A stretch of DNA of 64,000 nt. Origin: Penicillus capitatus (Eukaryota > Chlorophyta). The DNA lies in contig OZ287699.1 in the NCBI GenBank assembly GCA_965649825.1, forward strand, positions 1,178,001 through 1,242,000, given 5' to 3'. The notes beneath the pieces are model-generated. The model made no database searches. It had not been told where the DNA came from and was given only the letters and a program-made list of their open reading frames with translations. The position numbers and the translations under genes were made by a program. The number at the start of each line of letters is the position of its first letter. The stretch's first letter is position 1. Shown here one piece after another: positions 46,436 through 60,100 of the stretch.

Positions 46436-47295
46436 GGCCTGTTCGACACGCTTTTCGGCGTTTCTCAAGACGAAGCCGCGTTTGATATTGGGATCGTATT
46501 CAGCATCGCGGCGTTGTGTTATGGAGGAGATGGGACGTGAATACGGTTTTGCGTTCGAGGTATCCCGGATCTCACTCTTTCACACTTTTTCAGGGAGAAC
46601 GGTTGATCAGATGGCGGCAGCGGGGATTGATGAAAAGAGCATACGGCGTGAAGACCCTGAACAGCTTGTCGTGACGTTGGGTTACGAGAAGGCACGTGCA
46701 CTCCTGCAGCAAAATGCCGAATCGTGGCGTGGTGCCCAGACCTACCTCATTACAGGAGATCAAGTGTGCGATGCTGTATGTTTGCGCGAGATGATGCAGT
46801 CTGGATCCTTGCAGGTGGTTGTCCATGACGGCCGGATATTGGAAAAGCCTGAAAGCGCCGAAGAGATTCGCCAAAACGTCTGCAAATTTGCAGAACGGCC
46901 AGCAAAGACAGGTAAGACAAGAGTGAGATGATCTAAAACGTTCGCAAAAGTGTGACTGTGCGCAGTGGGCTCTATTGTCTGCACACATATACCGTCTGGA
47001 GAGCAGCAGCACAAAATTGACATGGCAACGATCTACATGGATCCAATACCAGAGAGCACCGTAGAGCAACTGATCGCAGAAGGCGCCGTTTTTGCTTCTG
47101 CCGGTACAGTCGTATTGTTTGAGTGAGAAAAAGTGTGCGAGCTTAGGTGGATTGTTGGCGGAACATCCACTGGTGTCTCCCTACGTGACACAGATCGATG
47201 GTGGATTGGATGCTGTTATGGGCCTGTCAAAAATGACAGTCATGACACTCTTGGTACAGATGTGGCAAAGCACCGATTCTTTTGCTTCTCCCTAA
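46434..47295 (+). CDS. Maf-like nucleoside triphosphate pyrophosphatase (plant type)
   Basis: Maf/ASMTL family house-cleaning pyrophosphatase. Seen: KPRLILGSYSASRRCVMEEM (GSxSxxRR), AAGIDEKSIRREDPEQLVVT, TYLITGDQV with the catalytic Asp region, RILEKPESAEEIRQNV, VGSIVCTHIPSGEQQHKI, then GGLLAEHPLVSPYVTQIDGG and LDAVMGLSK. The IDEKSIR and ITxDQV forms match plant and algal Maf proteins. Introns: 46559-46593 (about 35 nt, starting GTATCCCG and ending TCTTTCACACTTTTTCAG), one after ERPAKTG, and one starting GTACAGTCG with GAGTGAGAAAAAGTGTG. The start at 46434 shares CATG with the mTERF start. Confidence 0.88.
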
Positions 47296-48120
47296 AAGAT
47301 TTTTTGCGACGGGAAGCTGTGGACGTAAACGTGACGGTTAAAGATCTGCTTTCATCTCTCGTTCTCTGCTGCAACTGTTGGCAACAGTTGGATGTAAATA
47401 AGAGAAGGGTAGTTGGCCAAAATGATGCCGTTTGAAGGTTGGGTGCTGGATGAGACGACACAGGGTGGACAGTTTCTCACGAGTTAGATCGTCTCTTACG
47501 TCCAAAGAGAATCTCGTTTGTGCCTTGACCTTTCCTACAGTGCCATTCGCATCTCACACTCTTTTCACATCGTCCATCGAAGCACACCTTTTATACGTCT
47601 TCCCGCTAGCCTCATAAGCTGGACATGGACGATAGACCTAAAGAAGGTTTCGAAACTTGAGAAGGATGCTCTCTTGGCAGACCTTAATGGGCCACCACTC
47701 AAAACCGACCAAGGCGCCGACACCACCTGCGATGCGCCCCTCCCTATCGCATCTGAATTCAACAGAGGCTGTTATCGATCAGAGAAGATAAAGGACTCTA
47801 CCCTCTCGGTGCATCGGCCATTGGGACGCCACATCCAGAACAAACGTCCTCTGCCGTTTGCGTTTCTTTTACCTGCTCCTCTTCGCTCTAAATCTCGACA
47901 GATGCTTTGTATATTACACTTTTCTCACTCTATGTCTTTCTCAACCTCTGCTGATGCGTGACAGACACCGGAAACGAGGAATCTCTTTTCTGTCGGGAAC
48001 TGCCTCGCCGCTAGGATCGATCGTACAGTGGCCGGGCGTGTGGATCCATGTCCCGCTAGCGATCGGAGGGGCGTTGCAGGAGAAGTCACTTGTAGCGAAC
48101 TGTACGGCATTTTATGAACC
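47296..48120. other. Intergenic or unresolved small gene upstream of VPS13
   Basis: 825 bp. A plus-strand ORF (47518-47961) contains a coding-like stretch (LKKVSKLEKDALLADLNGPP and on), and an ATG at 47421-47424 starts MMPFEGWVLDETTQGG. I could not join them into a convincing gene or recognise a family. The VPS13 promoter should be in the last 150 bp. Confidence 0.3.
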
Positions 48121-51100
48121 ATGTTTGAAGCGCAAGCGCTCTATTATCTAAAGAAGTACCTCGGCAGATATGTCGAAGGCGTGGACGAGCATTCGCTGTC
48201 CATCTCTGTATGGCAGGGCAACGTCGTTCTGACGAATCTGCGTTTTCGACCCGATGCATTGGCGGAGCTCGAGCTGCCCATCACTGTCGAGGCTGGATTA
48301 CTGGGAACATTGAAATTGACGGTAGAGATGCTCAACTCATGCGCCCTTCTCGATCGAATGAACAACTAACAGGCATTCTCTTTCCCTTAGGTCCCTTGGT
48401 CGAGACTGGGTGCCGAACCCATTGTGGTCGAAATCGACAAAGTGTATCTGCTTGCGAAGTCCTGTGATGAATACTCAGGGCATTTCACCGAACAAGTGAT
48501 GATCTCTCGAAATCATCCAGTGATCTTCGAGACATTCACTCCTGTTGTTACAGGGATATGGCTTGGCGTTGCAGAAAATGCTAAACGCTGCAGAAGAATG
48601 GAAACGAAAACGGGTGCAAGATGCAGAGTGGAAATGGATGCAGGTCTGGTTCCGTGATGTGACGTTTGAGTGAGAGGATGGTGTGAACAGAGTTTGGACG
48701 GTACGGCAGGAAGGACAGAGAACGAGAAAGAGGCAGAGAGCGGTGGCTTTTTCTATAACTACATGCAAACGATTTTGGCAAATCTTGAAATCAAGATCAC
48801 GAACGTGCACATTCGATATGAGGTGTGCGAGAAATGTGTGACCTTTTAGCAAGTGTGAGATTGGCCTAGGATGCAACGACCACTGTCGGACAAAAATTCA
48901 GCTTCGGATGTCACCTCTCTGAACTCAGTGCACACACAGTGGACAGCCAAGGCTACCGAACATTCGTTTCGGGCAAAAATTTGAAGAAAATCTTGAAATC
49001 TGCGAACCTCAAAGGATTCTCACTCTATTTCGATCCCAACGGAGACCCGTGGTCCATTTCAAAACAGTGGAAGAAAATGTCTCCAGAAGAGTGGGATGCG
49101 CATTTCTTAATGCCTGTTCAGAAAAGTACTGAGAAAACGCAGGGCGAATCGACGACATCTGTCCCTTTTCTCCTCAGACCTGTCAACGGTCACCTCAAGT
49201 CAACCGTCTACGATAAAAGTGTGAGAATGTGTGACTGTACTGTTCTGGTCAGGTATCATCAGAATCGCCATGTGAACGGACACGTCTGGCCGGAGACGGA
49301 ACCGACCAGATTGATCGAAGTATCTCTCAGAGATGTCGACCTCGTTCTCTCCCAACGCCAGTACGAACACACACAGAATCTCCTCGCAGCCATCAATCTC
49401 TTCCAAGTACCCCATTCCCATGCTTCAACTAAAGAGGCATTGGCGGGGATGCCTTAGAGACGGTTGCCTCATCGGGAGCTGCGTCCTCCCTGTCGCCCGA
49501 ATGAGGCCTACTCTGCACGTCTTTGGTGGATGTATGCCTATCTTGCTGTCAAACGGCGCTATAAGATTTCTTCTCCACTAACCTTTACCAAGATCCGACA
49601 GATCGCCGAGATCCGCCGAGAGTACATCCCAATGTACATGGCCTTTCTACGAGTAACCCATTCCGTTTACCAGTGCCATGGGTGATCTGAGGTGTTTCTC
49701 TAGGATAAGAATGAGACACCGAATCCACGGATCACTGAGCTTGAGCGCCATTTAACAGAGCAGACCATTCTGATCTTCCGAAAGATGGCACATCTCCGCA
49801 TCGAACGATCGAAGAAGGCAGCTGTCACATCCGTCTCGCCGTCGAACGCCAAAACGCAATCGACATGGGAGTCTTGGTCTTCATGGTTTTGGGGCACTCC
49901 ATCGGACAGTACATCACATGAAGATGTGACAGCTGATGAGACGGAAGCTAGAGGCTTCGCCGATGAAGACTGGGAGAAACTGACATCCGTCGTCGAGATC
50001 GAAGAAGAGGAGGCCGTTGCAGACACGCCGCACACCATAAAGCTCCTCTTCGCTTTCCGCCTGCAATCTGGTTCACTCTCTCTTCTGGACGGAGAGAACG
50101 TGTCCTTTATGCACGGAAATCTCTCAGACACACGCATGGCTTACACCCTCTTCCCCAAAACGCAGTCCTTCAGCTTCGAAGTGTCGCAATCGGTGCTGTC
50201 CTGTCCAGATGGGGTACTGATGACAACGGTCCATCAATCTGGCAACAGTCCATCAGCAGTGGCCTTTGAGTATACGCTATTGCCTCAAGATACGACAGTG
50301 GCTGCTCGTCTCAAGCTCAGGACATCCTCAACTTACGCCACGTTTCGCCCGGAGCCTTTCGTGGCACTGAAGAGATTTTTGACGCCTGCAGACAAAGTGG
50401 ACGTCTCTGTTCTCGAAGCGCAGGCTGTTGCGCACATTCGAAAGGTGTATGGTAGTAGATGGGCTAGAATCGTGATACCATGGTGCTGACGGTGTAGGCA
50501 CGGGATCTGGCAGAACAGCAGATTCGGACATCCAACGAGACGTACGATATCCAGATCCAATTCGATGCGCCCAAGTTTGCCATTCCATCCGTCCCTGCAT
50601 CCACCTCCAACAGTCACATCATTCGATCTGTCTTTCCAGCTGATTGACCCAGACTTATGCCTGTAGATTCGACACTTGTGGTCGATTTTGGAACGTTCTA
50701 TTTGAATTCGGCTCTGGAGAGTGAAAGCAAAGGTGGACAGTTATTCAAACTGGGTGTGAGTGAGGTGACCACATATCTCGTGAATGAGCACTTCGCATGG
50801 TCCATGGTGGATGGCTCATTTGACGACGGTATGGCTCCGTTGTCCACAACAACGGACGGGGATCCACAGATTTTGCCGATTTTGGATCGTATGGGCTTCG
50901 ATGTCGATGTGCAGTTCCACAATCTGCCAGGGTCCTGCCTTCCATACCGTTGCCCGTACCATAGGATGATGATGGTGTAGATCTGCTCCGAAGCTGCATG
51001 TGACGGGTGGCATTTCTCGGATTCGTTTTCATCTCTCTCCTTCCCGTTATCAAGCTGTCATGGCGATGGTCACATCAAGCATCTCTGCCTTCTATGAGAC

Positions 51101-54100
51101 GGAATCGCCATCGACTGAGATGGGGGATTCAGATGTAGATTTCGCAGGCACGATTTGGGTGTTGATATGGGAAGGATTGGGAAATCGCATTCCAAAATGG
51201 AAAAAGTGCCGTGGCCGTATCAGCAGTGGATATCTATATGTGGAGAATTCAAAGAACGAGATCCTTCGATGGATCCGATTGGACGATGGCATCGAGATTC
51301 GACGCATCGCTGAACAGTGGGTCTTTGGCAAGAAACACGTCCTAGCTTTGACACCGCATCACATCCCTCTGAAGAAAGTGGCAGAAACGGCAGAGGCATT
51401 GGTGTTCAGACTGGAGAATACTTCGTTGTTTCTCCAGTGGCTCGAGAAACTCAGAGCCGCACAGAGGGAGATCTTGCAATTGACACAGACGGATGCACAC
51501 GGTAATGCTGACCATGCCCAATACCCTCTCACTTGTGCAAATAGATGCCTTACTGGATACTGTCAATGGCGAAGATGGATCACCGAAGGAAGGAGATACA
51601 GGTAAGGCACTCTATTTGTTTCCCCATTGCTGAGGGCGCCGTGTTGAAGAGCCTGGATTTCGGCTTCTGATCGATGCCAAAGTGCCAGACGTTTCTGTGT
51701 TTCTGTATGGTCGGCCTCCAGAGTATCGACATCTTTCCCCTGATACACACGGTTCGTTCGCTCTTTCTGGTATTCAGGGAGATGGATACATGCGTGCTCT
51801 GCCTTGACAGAGACGGCTATGCCGTTTAGGGAGCTGACATTGATTACAATAGGAAAGGAAGTGCCTCTAGCGCTTTCGAAGCAAGAGGAATCCAGCATTT
51901 CTCTAAGCCTGAGCCCTTCAGAAGGTCTGGCCATGGATATCGGCGTTTCCCGTTACACCATCGAAGATCTACTCTTCTATCAAATGACACAAAAATCAAG
52001 CTTCCTTGCCACATCCACTTGTACGTCCTTCTGCACACATCGGGCACTGCATTTCGTCATTCTTTGTGTGAGCTAGGTCCATTGGGGGACACAGATGCTG
52101 AGAACAAGGAATACGTCAGAATCGGATTCCGCAGTCGTGGCCAAGACGATAGCCGTCAAGACAATGCAGATAACGAATTGACATTGTTCTTCAATGACAT
52201 CCAACTGAACTGCCATCGAGCCACGATCGCATCTCTCATTGCTATGACGTCCGACATCATCTACTGCGAATACGACGCTTCCACCGAACCGCAAGGAATG
52301 GACACATCTGCAGTAGATACGCCATGTCTGTTTTCGACCGTCACGGTCGGTGTTGTATAGGGGATGGATCAAGAATGCACAGGAGATGAGGAGGCATTGA
52401 CAGGGATGCCTTCCGCATCGAATCTGAGTTCCATCCCAGAGTTCAAGTCCATCAACAACACAATTTTCCGCCTGAAGATCTCGGCGTCCAATACCTTGTT
52501 GGCACTGTGTTACGAAGATGATGATTATCAAAAGCTGCTTTCTTCGGCCCAGTTCAAAAACTTCGTCCTGGATGTCAACGTGCGAATGCTAGACATTGTG
52601 ACGCACTCATCCCTTGGTGCGTGCGACGCACAGATCCCTTTGCAGAATGGATGGCGTGATGGTGTGCCCAGGGAATGCACTGATCTACAATGAGACATTG
52701 CCAAGGGATCATGGACTGCGACAGATCTGTGGATTGAAAGTCGCAGAAGGCTCTTCATTGATCACGGCGACCTTTCAGTCGCACGAGAAGACAGATTCCT
52801 ATATCCAGGATCGTGTGCCTGCAGGGTGTCCTTTCTATTCTCTCCGTGCAGATCTGTCAGAGGTGCAGTTGGTGTACTTCCAGAAATTCGTGGACGAGTT
52901 CGTGGACTATATCTTCGGTGGCGGCGCCTGATCTTGATTGACAGAAATGCATGACTGCTGTTGTGTCTGTAGTTTTGACTGGGATGATTCCGCAGCTCTC
53001 TTATACTCAACAGGAAACCAGCGTTTCCGATATAGCGACATCTGCATTGAAGGCGGCGGGCGTGGACAGTCTGATGTACGACAGCGACCTGCCGCCGATT
53101 GTCTTATTAGACATCGATCTGAATGCGCCACTAGGCCTTCTTCCTCAAAGCTCTGAGCACTCGGACTATCTAATGGCAGATCTTGCCAAAGCCAGAGTAT
53201 GTCTAAGGACCCATCCCTCCTTTCTTATCTACACTGGCATGGCGACAGGTGTCGAATGCGTATGAATGGTGTGATGATGGGACAGCTCTTGTTCAGCTGA
53301 TCAAAGTTCAGCTGATCCGTGTGTCTATGTTGGTGTCCAGAGGAGGAGTGGAAGGATGCAACATGCTACAAGAGACAGATGAAGAAGTGGAGATCCTTGT
53401 CCAGACGATCGCAAAGAACGGAACCCGTACACTGCCCTACCTTCTCGTCGATATCAACATTCCCAAGCTCCATGGAACGCTGACAGATAGAGTAAATCTC
53501 TGCGATCTGTGGGCAGTAGACTGATGTGTGACTTGACAGGAGTTTGAGCTGATCGTGGCGTGTTTCAATGATAATCTGATGGAAGTCCCCTCTCTTCCAC
53601 CCAAGGCAGCAGACATTTCGGAACTCGTCTATCCACAGATCATTCAAACACAAGGTCACATCTGTCACATCATTGGCAGTGGACGATGGATCGAATACGA
53701 GGTGCTTTGATCTAGACATGACAGCCCCTGGCTCAATTTCCGAATCTTCTGGCAAGATCACCAATGTACGTGTGGCAGATGCCTGTCTGAAATTGCAGAC
53801 GATGAAGCAGGTAGACATATCTTCTGTCTGGACAGTCTCTGGTGATCTGTCAGTAGTGTGGGACGGGCTCTCTGCCTCTGTGCTCCGTAAACAGTACGGA
53901 CTTCTTCTGTTCTTACAAGTCCGACATCAAGAGCCGCGTGTACGTGGACATTCCTGTTCTTCACATCATCGACGTGCGTTCCAACTCCAAAATCCAGTAC
54001 AGGAATGTCTTTCACTCCGGACGCAGGACAACATCCACTGGTGCATTGTATGACGCACCTGTCACATCACGATCTCTTTGCGTCTTTAGAAACAACAGAG

Positions 54101-57100
54101 GCGGATGACCAAGACAGCGAAGCAGCGCAGAACATGAGGCCTTCGTTTCTCACAGTGGTCTACACGTATGGATTCAATCTTGCCTCTGGTATGACGGAGT
54201 GTGATGTTGATGCCGTTAGGTGGCTTGGCAACGATCAGAATCTCCAATTAGACATGCAGAAGCCCTTTATCTGTTTGGAACCCAGTTTTGTTCTGACGAT
54301 TCTCAACTTCTTTGTGCCTTCCTACGAGTTCGGAACGTCTGCTCCCAAGGTCATTCGGTGCCAAAAGCAAGTGGTTTGACCTTTACTGTTTTGTAGGGGT
54401 TCTACACATTCGATATACGTTTAACAGAACGTCCTTTCATCGCTCAAGGGGACCTGTACCTCTCACCGCAAGTCAGGATCTTGGCAGACACTCCTGGGAT
54501 ACAGGCATTCGAGTTTGACGGCAACGGAAACAAGCTGATCCTACCAGAAGACATGTCGCCTCTCGATGCCATCCCCCTTATCCTTGTGGGACCCCAAAGA
54601 ACGCTCGTTTTCAAAAACGTCACCATCGTGCATGCCTCCTCACTCAGTTCTGTTCTGCAGCTCAAAGCAGGTGAGCCTTGGTGCTCTGAGACATCGCATG
54701 TTTCTAAGGTCTTTGTTTTAGACGGCAGAATTTTGCTGAACGAAGAAGATGGTGTTCACTTGGTTGAGCACATGGACAGACCTCCGGTCACCGTTAGCGG
54801 ATCAAATCGTCTGCGCGGACGGTCCTCCTTAGCAACATCTCAGACAGGCAGCGATCCTGTTCGCCTTAGTTTCGAAATCCGAGCACTAGGTCATCGGCAG
54901 CCTTCTTTTTTTCTGTACTCAGTATAGAAATGCATAGGGGTCAATGTGGAGCTGATTGATGTGACATCTGTCTGGCCTCCAGTTGAATCCGCCCAGGGAG
55001 AATTCATGAGCAAAATCCTGACAGGATTCGATCTGAAAATGTCCTGCAAAAAAGAGAATAAGGACACGACGGTGCAGGGTGACATCCACGGGTTTGTCAT
55101 CGAAGCTGCCAAACACTGCGTGACAAACGACAGCTCAAAAACACCCGTAACCTTACAGTGTGCTCTCCGTTCGTGTCATGATGCCATGCAGGATGGAGTG
55201 GTCGATTGCAACACGATGTATCAACGCATCCTGGAACCTTGTGACGTGACAGCTGAGTTGGTTTGTACAGCGCAGTCGGAGAAAGCACACCTAACACTGG
55301 ATCAATTCGTTGTGAATCTGAACCCAGAGTGTCTGAATATTGCCAGAGATGTCCAGACGCAGTTGCTGGATCCTTTGATGCAATCTCAGGCTGGTAAACC
55401 GACGGCTCCCTGCGTGGAATATCATGTTGTCTACACGATGGGCGACAACGTAGACGTGTCTAATGATGTGACGTTTTGGAGACCGCAGCCGCCACCTGGT
55501 TATGCCATCATGGGCGATGTTGTGATGATGGGACATCTCCCTCTCTCACGACAAGTAACACAGATCACTCATGACCGTCATCATCCAACGACTGCTCTCA
55601 GGCTCTCTGCCTTTCGCTGAGCAGTGGGTTCACGACATATCCATCGGGATTCGAACCCGTCTGGACATATCTGGATCAGGTCACCGTATGGAATCCGATA
55701 CCGCCGAATGGATATGTGGCTCTAGGATGCATTGCCCAGCCACATGGGCCATCCGGTAGAGTGCCCTAACAATGAACCTTCGCCGCAGCTTCTTTGGATT
55801 TCTAGGCAATGCTGTGCCTCCTGCCGAAACATCCTGTGTCTGTGTGCATCAGCATCTCGTTGTGGAGGCATCTCTGAGTGCCTGTCTCTGGTTACACGAA
55901 AACGGTTCCCTCTGGGGCGTGGACAACGCAGCCATGACTTTCATCGTGGCCTCAGACAAGTCAATGCCTCCATTGCTGCTCTCTGATGGACAGTGGAATG
56001 ATTCTGTAGGGAGTCCTTGCCATCGGGGCCCTACTTCAACCTCCGTTTTCCAATGGGAATGACTGTACCTGCCCTGATGAAATCGAACTGCCTTGGCTGC
56101 CGTTGGTCCGATTCACATACAGAGCTTTCGAAGCGAGCCTATGATAGGTTCTTGCACGAACGGCTGACGAAGATGAAGGATGAAGCGTTTCAAGAAATGA
56201 CGACCACGACTGTCGAGTTTCAGCGCATCTGGGTGGATCACGATTTGGCAGAAGGCACAAGTACAGGTATCTGGAGACCCATTGCTCCTCCAGGCTATCG
56301 TCCACTGGGCGATGCTATTCAACTGAGGGACACCGTTCAACCCAGAAGCGCCCACGTCTTCTATGTTGGCGTCGGGAGTGCCGGAAGCTCAGAAGAGGGC
56401 GCCATGTTTACAGAGCCCAAAGGCTTCGTGAGCGTATTCCAAGAAACGTCACATCGATCCAGGACATTGACGATCTGGATCCCGGTCCCTCAAGAAGGAT
56501 ACAGAGCTCTGGGCTGCATCGCCTCGTTCGACAACTCGCCTCCGAATCCCAACGCCGTCTGGTGAGGGAGACTCTTTTTTGTCGTTGTTTGGATGGAGGG
56601 GTTCTGTAGCTGTGCACGAAATGACCTGGTGACGTTGTCTATGTCAGAAGGGGTGACGAAACCAGCTTCGCATCTGATGCCTCTCAAGAAACACCTCTTT
56701 CTGTGGGAGATCGATCCGCGTAGCGGGACATTCTGGGCAGCAGCAGAAGAGAATGCAGTTGCCATGTCGCAGCTGCCAAGGCTCAAGAGATTTGAAGAGA
56801 TCTTCAGAGATGCCTCCCTATCTTCGGAGTCCTACCGAACGCGAGCTAACGAATGGAGTTTTGAATTTGGTACTCGCTGTGTCTTGAGACAAGGCTGTGG
56901 GAATGGATGTTGTGTGATCAGGTCCGAGCAGTATCCAGATTCGAGATTTGAGTCAGCTGCCCATTGCCGAGATCGGAATTCACAAATTTTCGTTGACTGC
57001 TTTGCAAACGACACTTATCTCCAAGACATACGCTTCGCTGAACATCTCAGCCTATTCCCACAATGCACTCTGCAAAGAGTGGGAACCCATTCTGCTGCCG

Positions 57101-60100
57101 ACGAATCTGCTTATGAATTACAAACACAACCTGTCAGCTTTTGTGCGTCTATGACTGCCGATGCCGTCGAGAATCGTTGGGAGTGGTTCTGTAGGAGACA
57201 GAAGGAATACTGCCAGGGAGAAATCTGAAGATCACGGCTACGGAAGCAAATGCCGTTCAGCTCATCGTAGCAGCCAATCCACTGAAAAGACTGATCGATT
57301 CCGTCACGGAATGGACCGGGACAACGGCATGCCGCCAAGGCAAGGCGGTCAACATCTTTGGAGAAATGCAACCGGGTGTTGTCACAGGGGTCTCACTCCA
57401 TCATCGTCTGACAGAGAATGCGGCGACGATGCGCAACACGATGGTGACGAATACGTTGGGCCAGTCGGTCGAGATGCAGTGCGATTACGGATGGGAACAG
57501 AAAGTGTTCCTGATTGAACCCAGCGCATGCAAATCAATCCCAACGCCGTTACCAGCTCTTCCGAGAAGGCACCAACGTATGGAATCGCACGAGCAAGAAA
57601 GAAGAGAACTGCTTGGCATCGGTATCCAGAAGGTGCAGCATCTTGGACAGAGGATCGAAGAGCTGAGCGTCTTGATCAAGCGAGCTTTCTGCTTGAGGAG
57701 CATTCTCTGCTGATGATTATACCTTGTCTAGGAAACGAAGAGACACGCCACAGGAAGATATCCATCTCTTCTGGACTCGGCCACGATCAGCGATGGAAGA
57801 CTCTTGTGTTCTGTGGCATCAAGAGACAGTGACTGTCCATGCAGTTGACAAACATCCCTGCACTCTTATCTTTGAATTGAGGGAATCCTCGAACGGTATC
57901 CAACGAGAAGTGGATGCCGTAGAGCTTCAGTTGGATCACATCGAATGGACGATGGCTTCAGAGAGCTATCGCAGTGACAATGTCCATCTGACACTCGATC
58001 TGCCTAAGGGAGGGCAACTCATGTTGTACCTGTTCAAAGAAATCTCGATGCACGGATCGTCATCGATGCATCTCTGCCATCAGCATCGGAGAAAAGGTGT
58101 TGATGAGATGGCCAAAGTCCTTTTCGGTTATTGATGGAGTGATGCAGGAGATCGCACACTGAGTTTGGTATCCGATGTCGATTGGTCACCGATTCCGGTG
58201 GGCGGCATTCATCGCCAAGGCCCTCCAGCCAACGCACCAGTGTCTTATGCCTCATCACCGTCTTCTCTCATTCCTTTGAAGCTCAGAGATGGGATCATCA
58301 TTGAGACGTCATTCAAAGATGGGTTCCGTCATGAGACGATACGAAGCAATGGCGCATTTCTGAACGCCACGGCCGTGGATCTGGAGGTCTCATCGGCCTC
58401 TATCTATGATCGATCTCCACGATTCGTTTCTTAGGTCCGTCTGGCCCGCGAAGGACAAAGCTCGAAAGATCCGGACGCGAATATCAGCTCGACCGGCTAT
58501 GCCTTTGTCGAAGAACAGGTCTACGAGAACGAGCGTTACTTGCCAATAGTGAAATGGTCTTCTCGAATACTGACGGATCCCAAAAGATATTCTCTCTCAT
58601 TTAACGGCGCCGGCTCCTCAGAGACATTTCCTGAATTTGAGCTTCCGCGTGGATGGGAATGGGAAGGCCCATGGAGAATCGACACCTCTGAACATGTGCA
58701 TCCGGAAGAAGGATGGGCCTACCATCTGGACTTTCATGCAATTACGTGGCCTCCCAGAAGAGGATCCGAAAAGAAAACAATGTTCACACATGTACGACAG
58801 AGGCGTTGGATCCGAAGAAGAGTAAAAGCCGTCAGTGCAAATCTCTCTTCCCTTGTACCGCTTCCTATCGCTGTCTCCCGCATATGAGTTGTATTCTCGC
58901 AGAGTGGTGATGTATTGGGAACCGTGTCTCCTGGCAGCTCTTTGCCTCTGCCGCTGAACTGGTCCAAAGGGAGATACATTCTACAAGCGCGTCCGGTGAT
59001 CCACGGCGGTCGATGGCACGAATGGAGTTCTGTTCCATGCACAAAGGAATCCAAGTTCACCTTGTCCGATCTCGAAAAAGGTTCAAACTGCGATCGGTAC
59101 TGGCCTGCAGAAAACAGAGATGTGTCTTGTGGTCTTAGGCCATGCAACACTGTGCGTTTGTCAAGTGACAGATGCCAGTCAAGAACATTCGAGGATGGAC
59201 GTCGACTGGAACATACAGTCGAGTTTCTGGATGAGTTTTATGGTGGAGCACGAGAAGTTGCCTCTCGCTGGATCGTTAGAGACAGTGACAGACTGGACCA
59301 TTGTTGCTCATCCGCCCATGACGATCCACAACTCGCTGAAACTTGCTGCTACCTATCTCATATGGGAGCGCAGTGGACCATCAGGTTTGAATGCCGTTGG
59401 GTCTTCCTCGACAACAATGGACTGCCAAACAGAGGAACTGAGATTGAAGCAACAGGCAGTCTGCTCAGCAGAGAGCGTCATTCCGATTCACACAACGGAC
59501 AGTCGCAAAGAAGTGGCACTGTCTTTCTACCCAGAAGGATACGACTTTGGAGAATCGGAGCCAGTGACTGTGAGCTATGGATGTTCTCAGGTCTGCTGTC
59601 GGCTCTTCTGTTTCCCGACAACAGAGATGTGGTGGTTCAGTGTGCTGCAGGCGTAGGTGGGCCTCAACTACTGCCGCTGAGTATGAAGGTCAATCGAAAT
59701 GGCAGTCGGTCGTCGATCATGGTCGAGCGGATCGTCGACTCAGGCGTATACCAACAGGAGAAATGCTTGGATCCGGGTTTACACACATCTTCAGCGTTTT
59801 TCTGTAAATGCAGTGTACGCTTTAGGGGCGGCTGTTGCTCAGGGCTACCCACTGCTCCTTCGATTGTATACTCCGCTATGGATCATCAACAAAACAAACG
59901 TTGTTCCTCACTGTTCCACCAGCGGGACTGTTCATCTAACGTCTGTCTTCAGGCATCGATCGATGTGGCTGTCGTGGGGTGGAATCCGAATCGATCAGAT
60001 ATTACGCGAACGTTAGCCGCCGGGGAATGGTCACAGACGGCTGGGAAAATGGCAGATAAGGAATCGATGATGGCAAGGGGCATTCAGTCCTTTGCCCATG

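Noticed and set aside
55640-55665. GGGATTCGAACCCG, like a tRNA T-arm
   Set aside because: No acceptor or anticodon arm around it, and it is coding sequence of VPS13 (PSGFEPVW).
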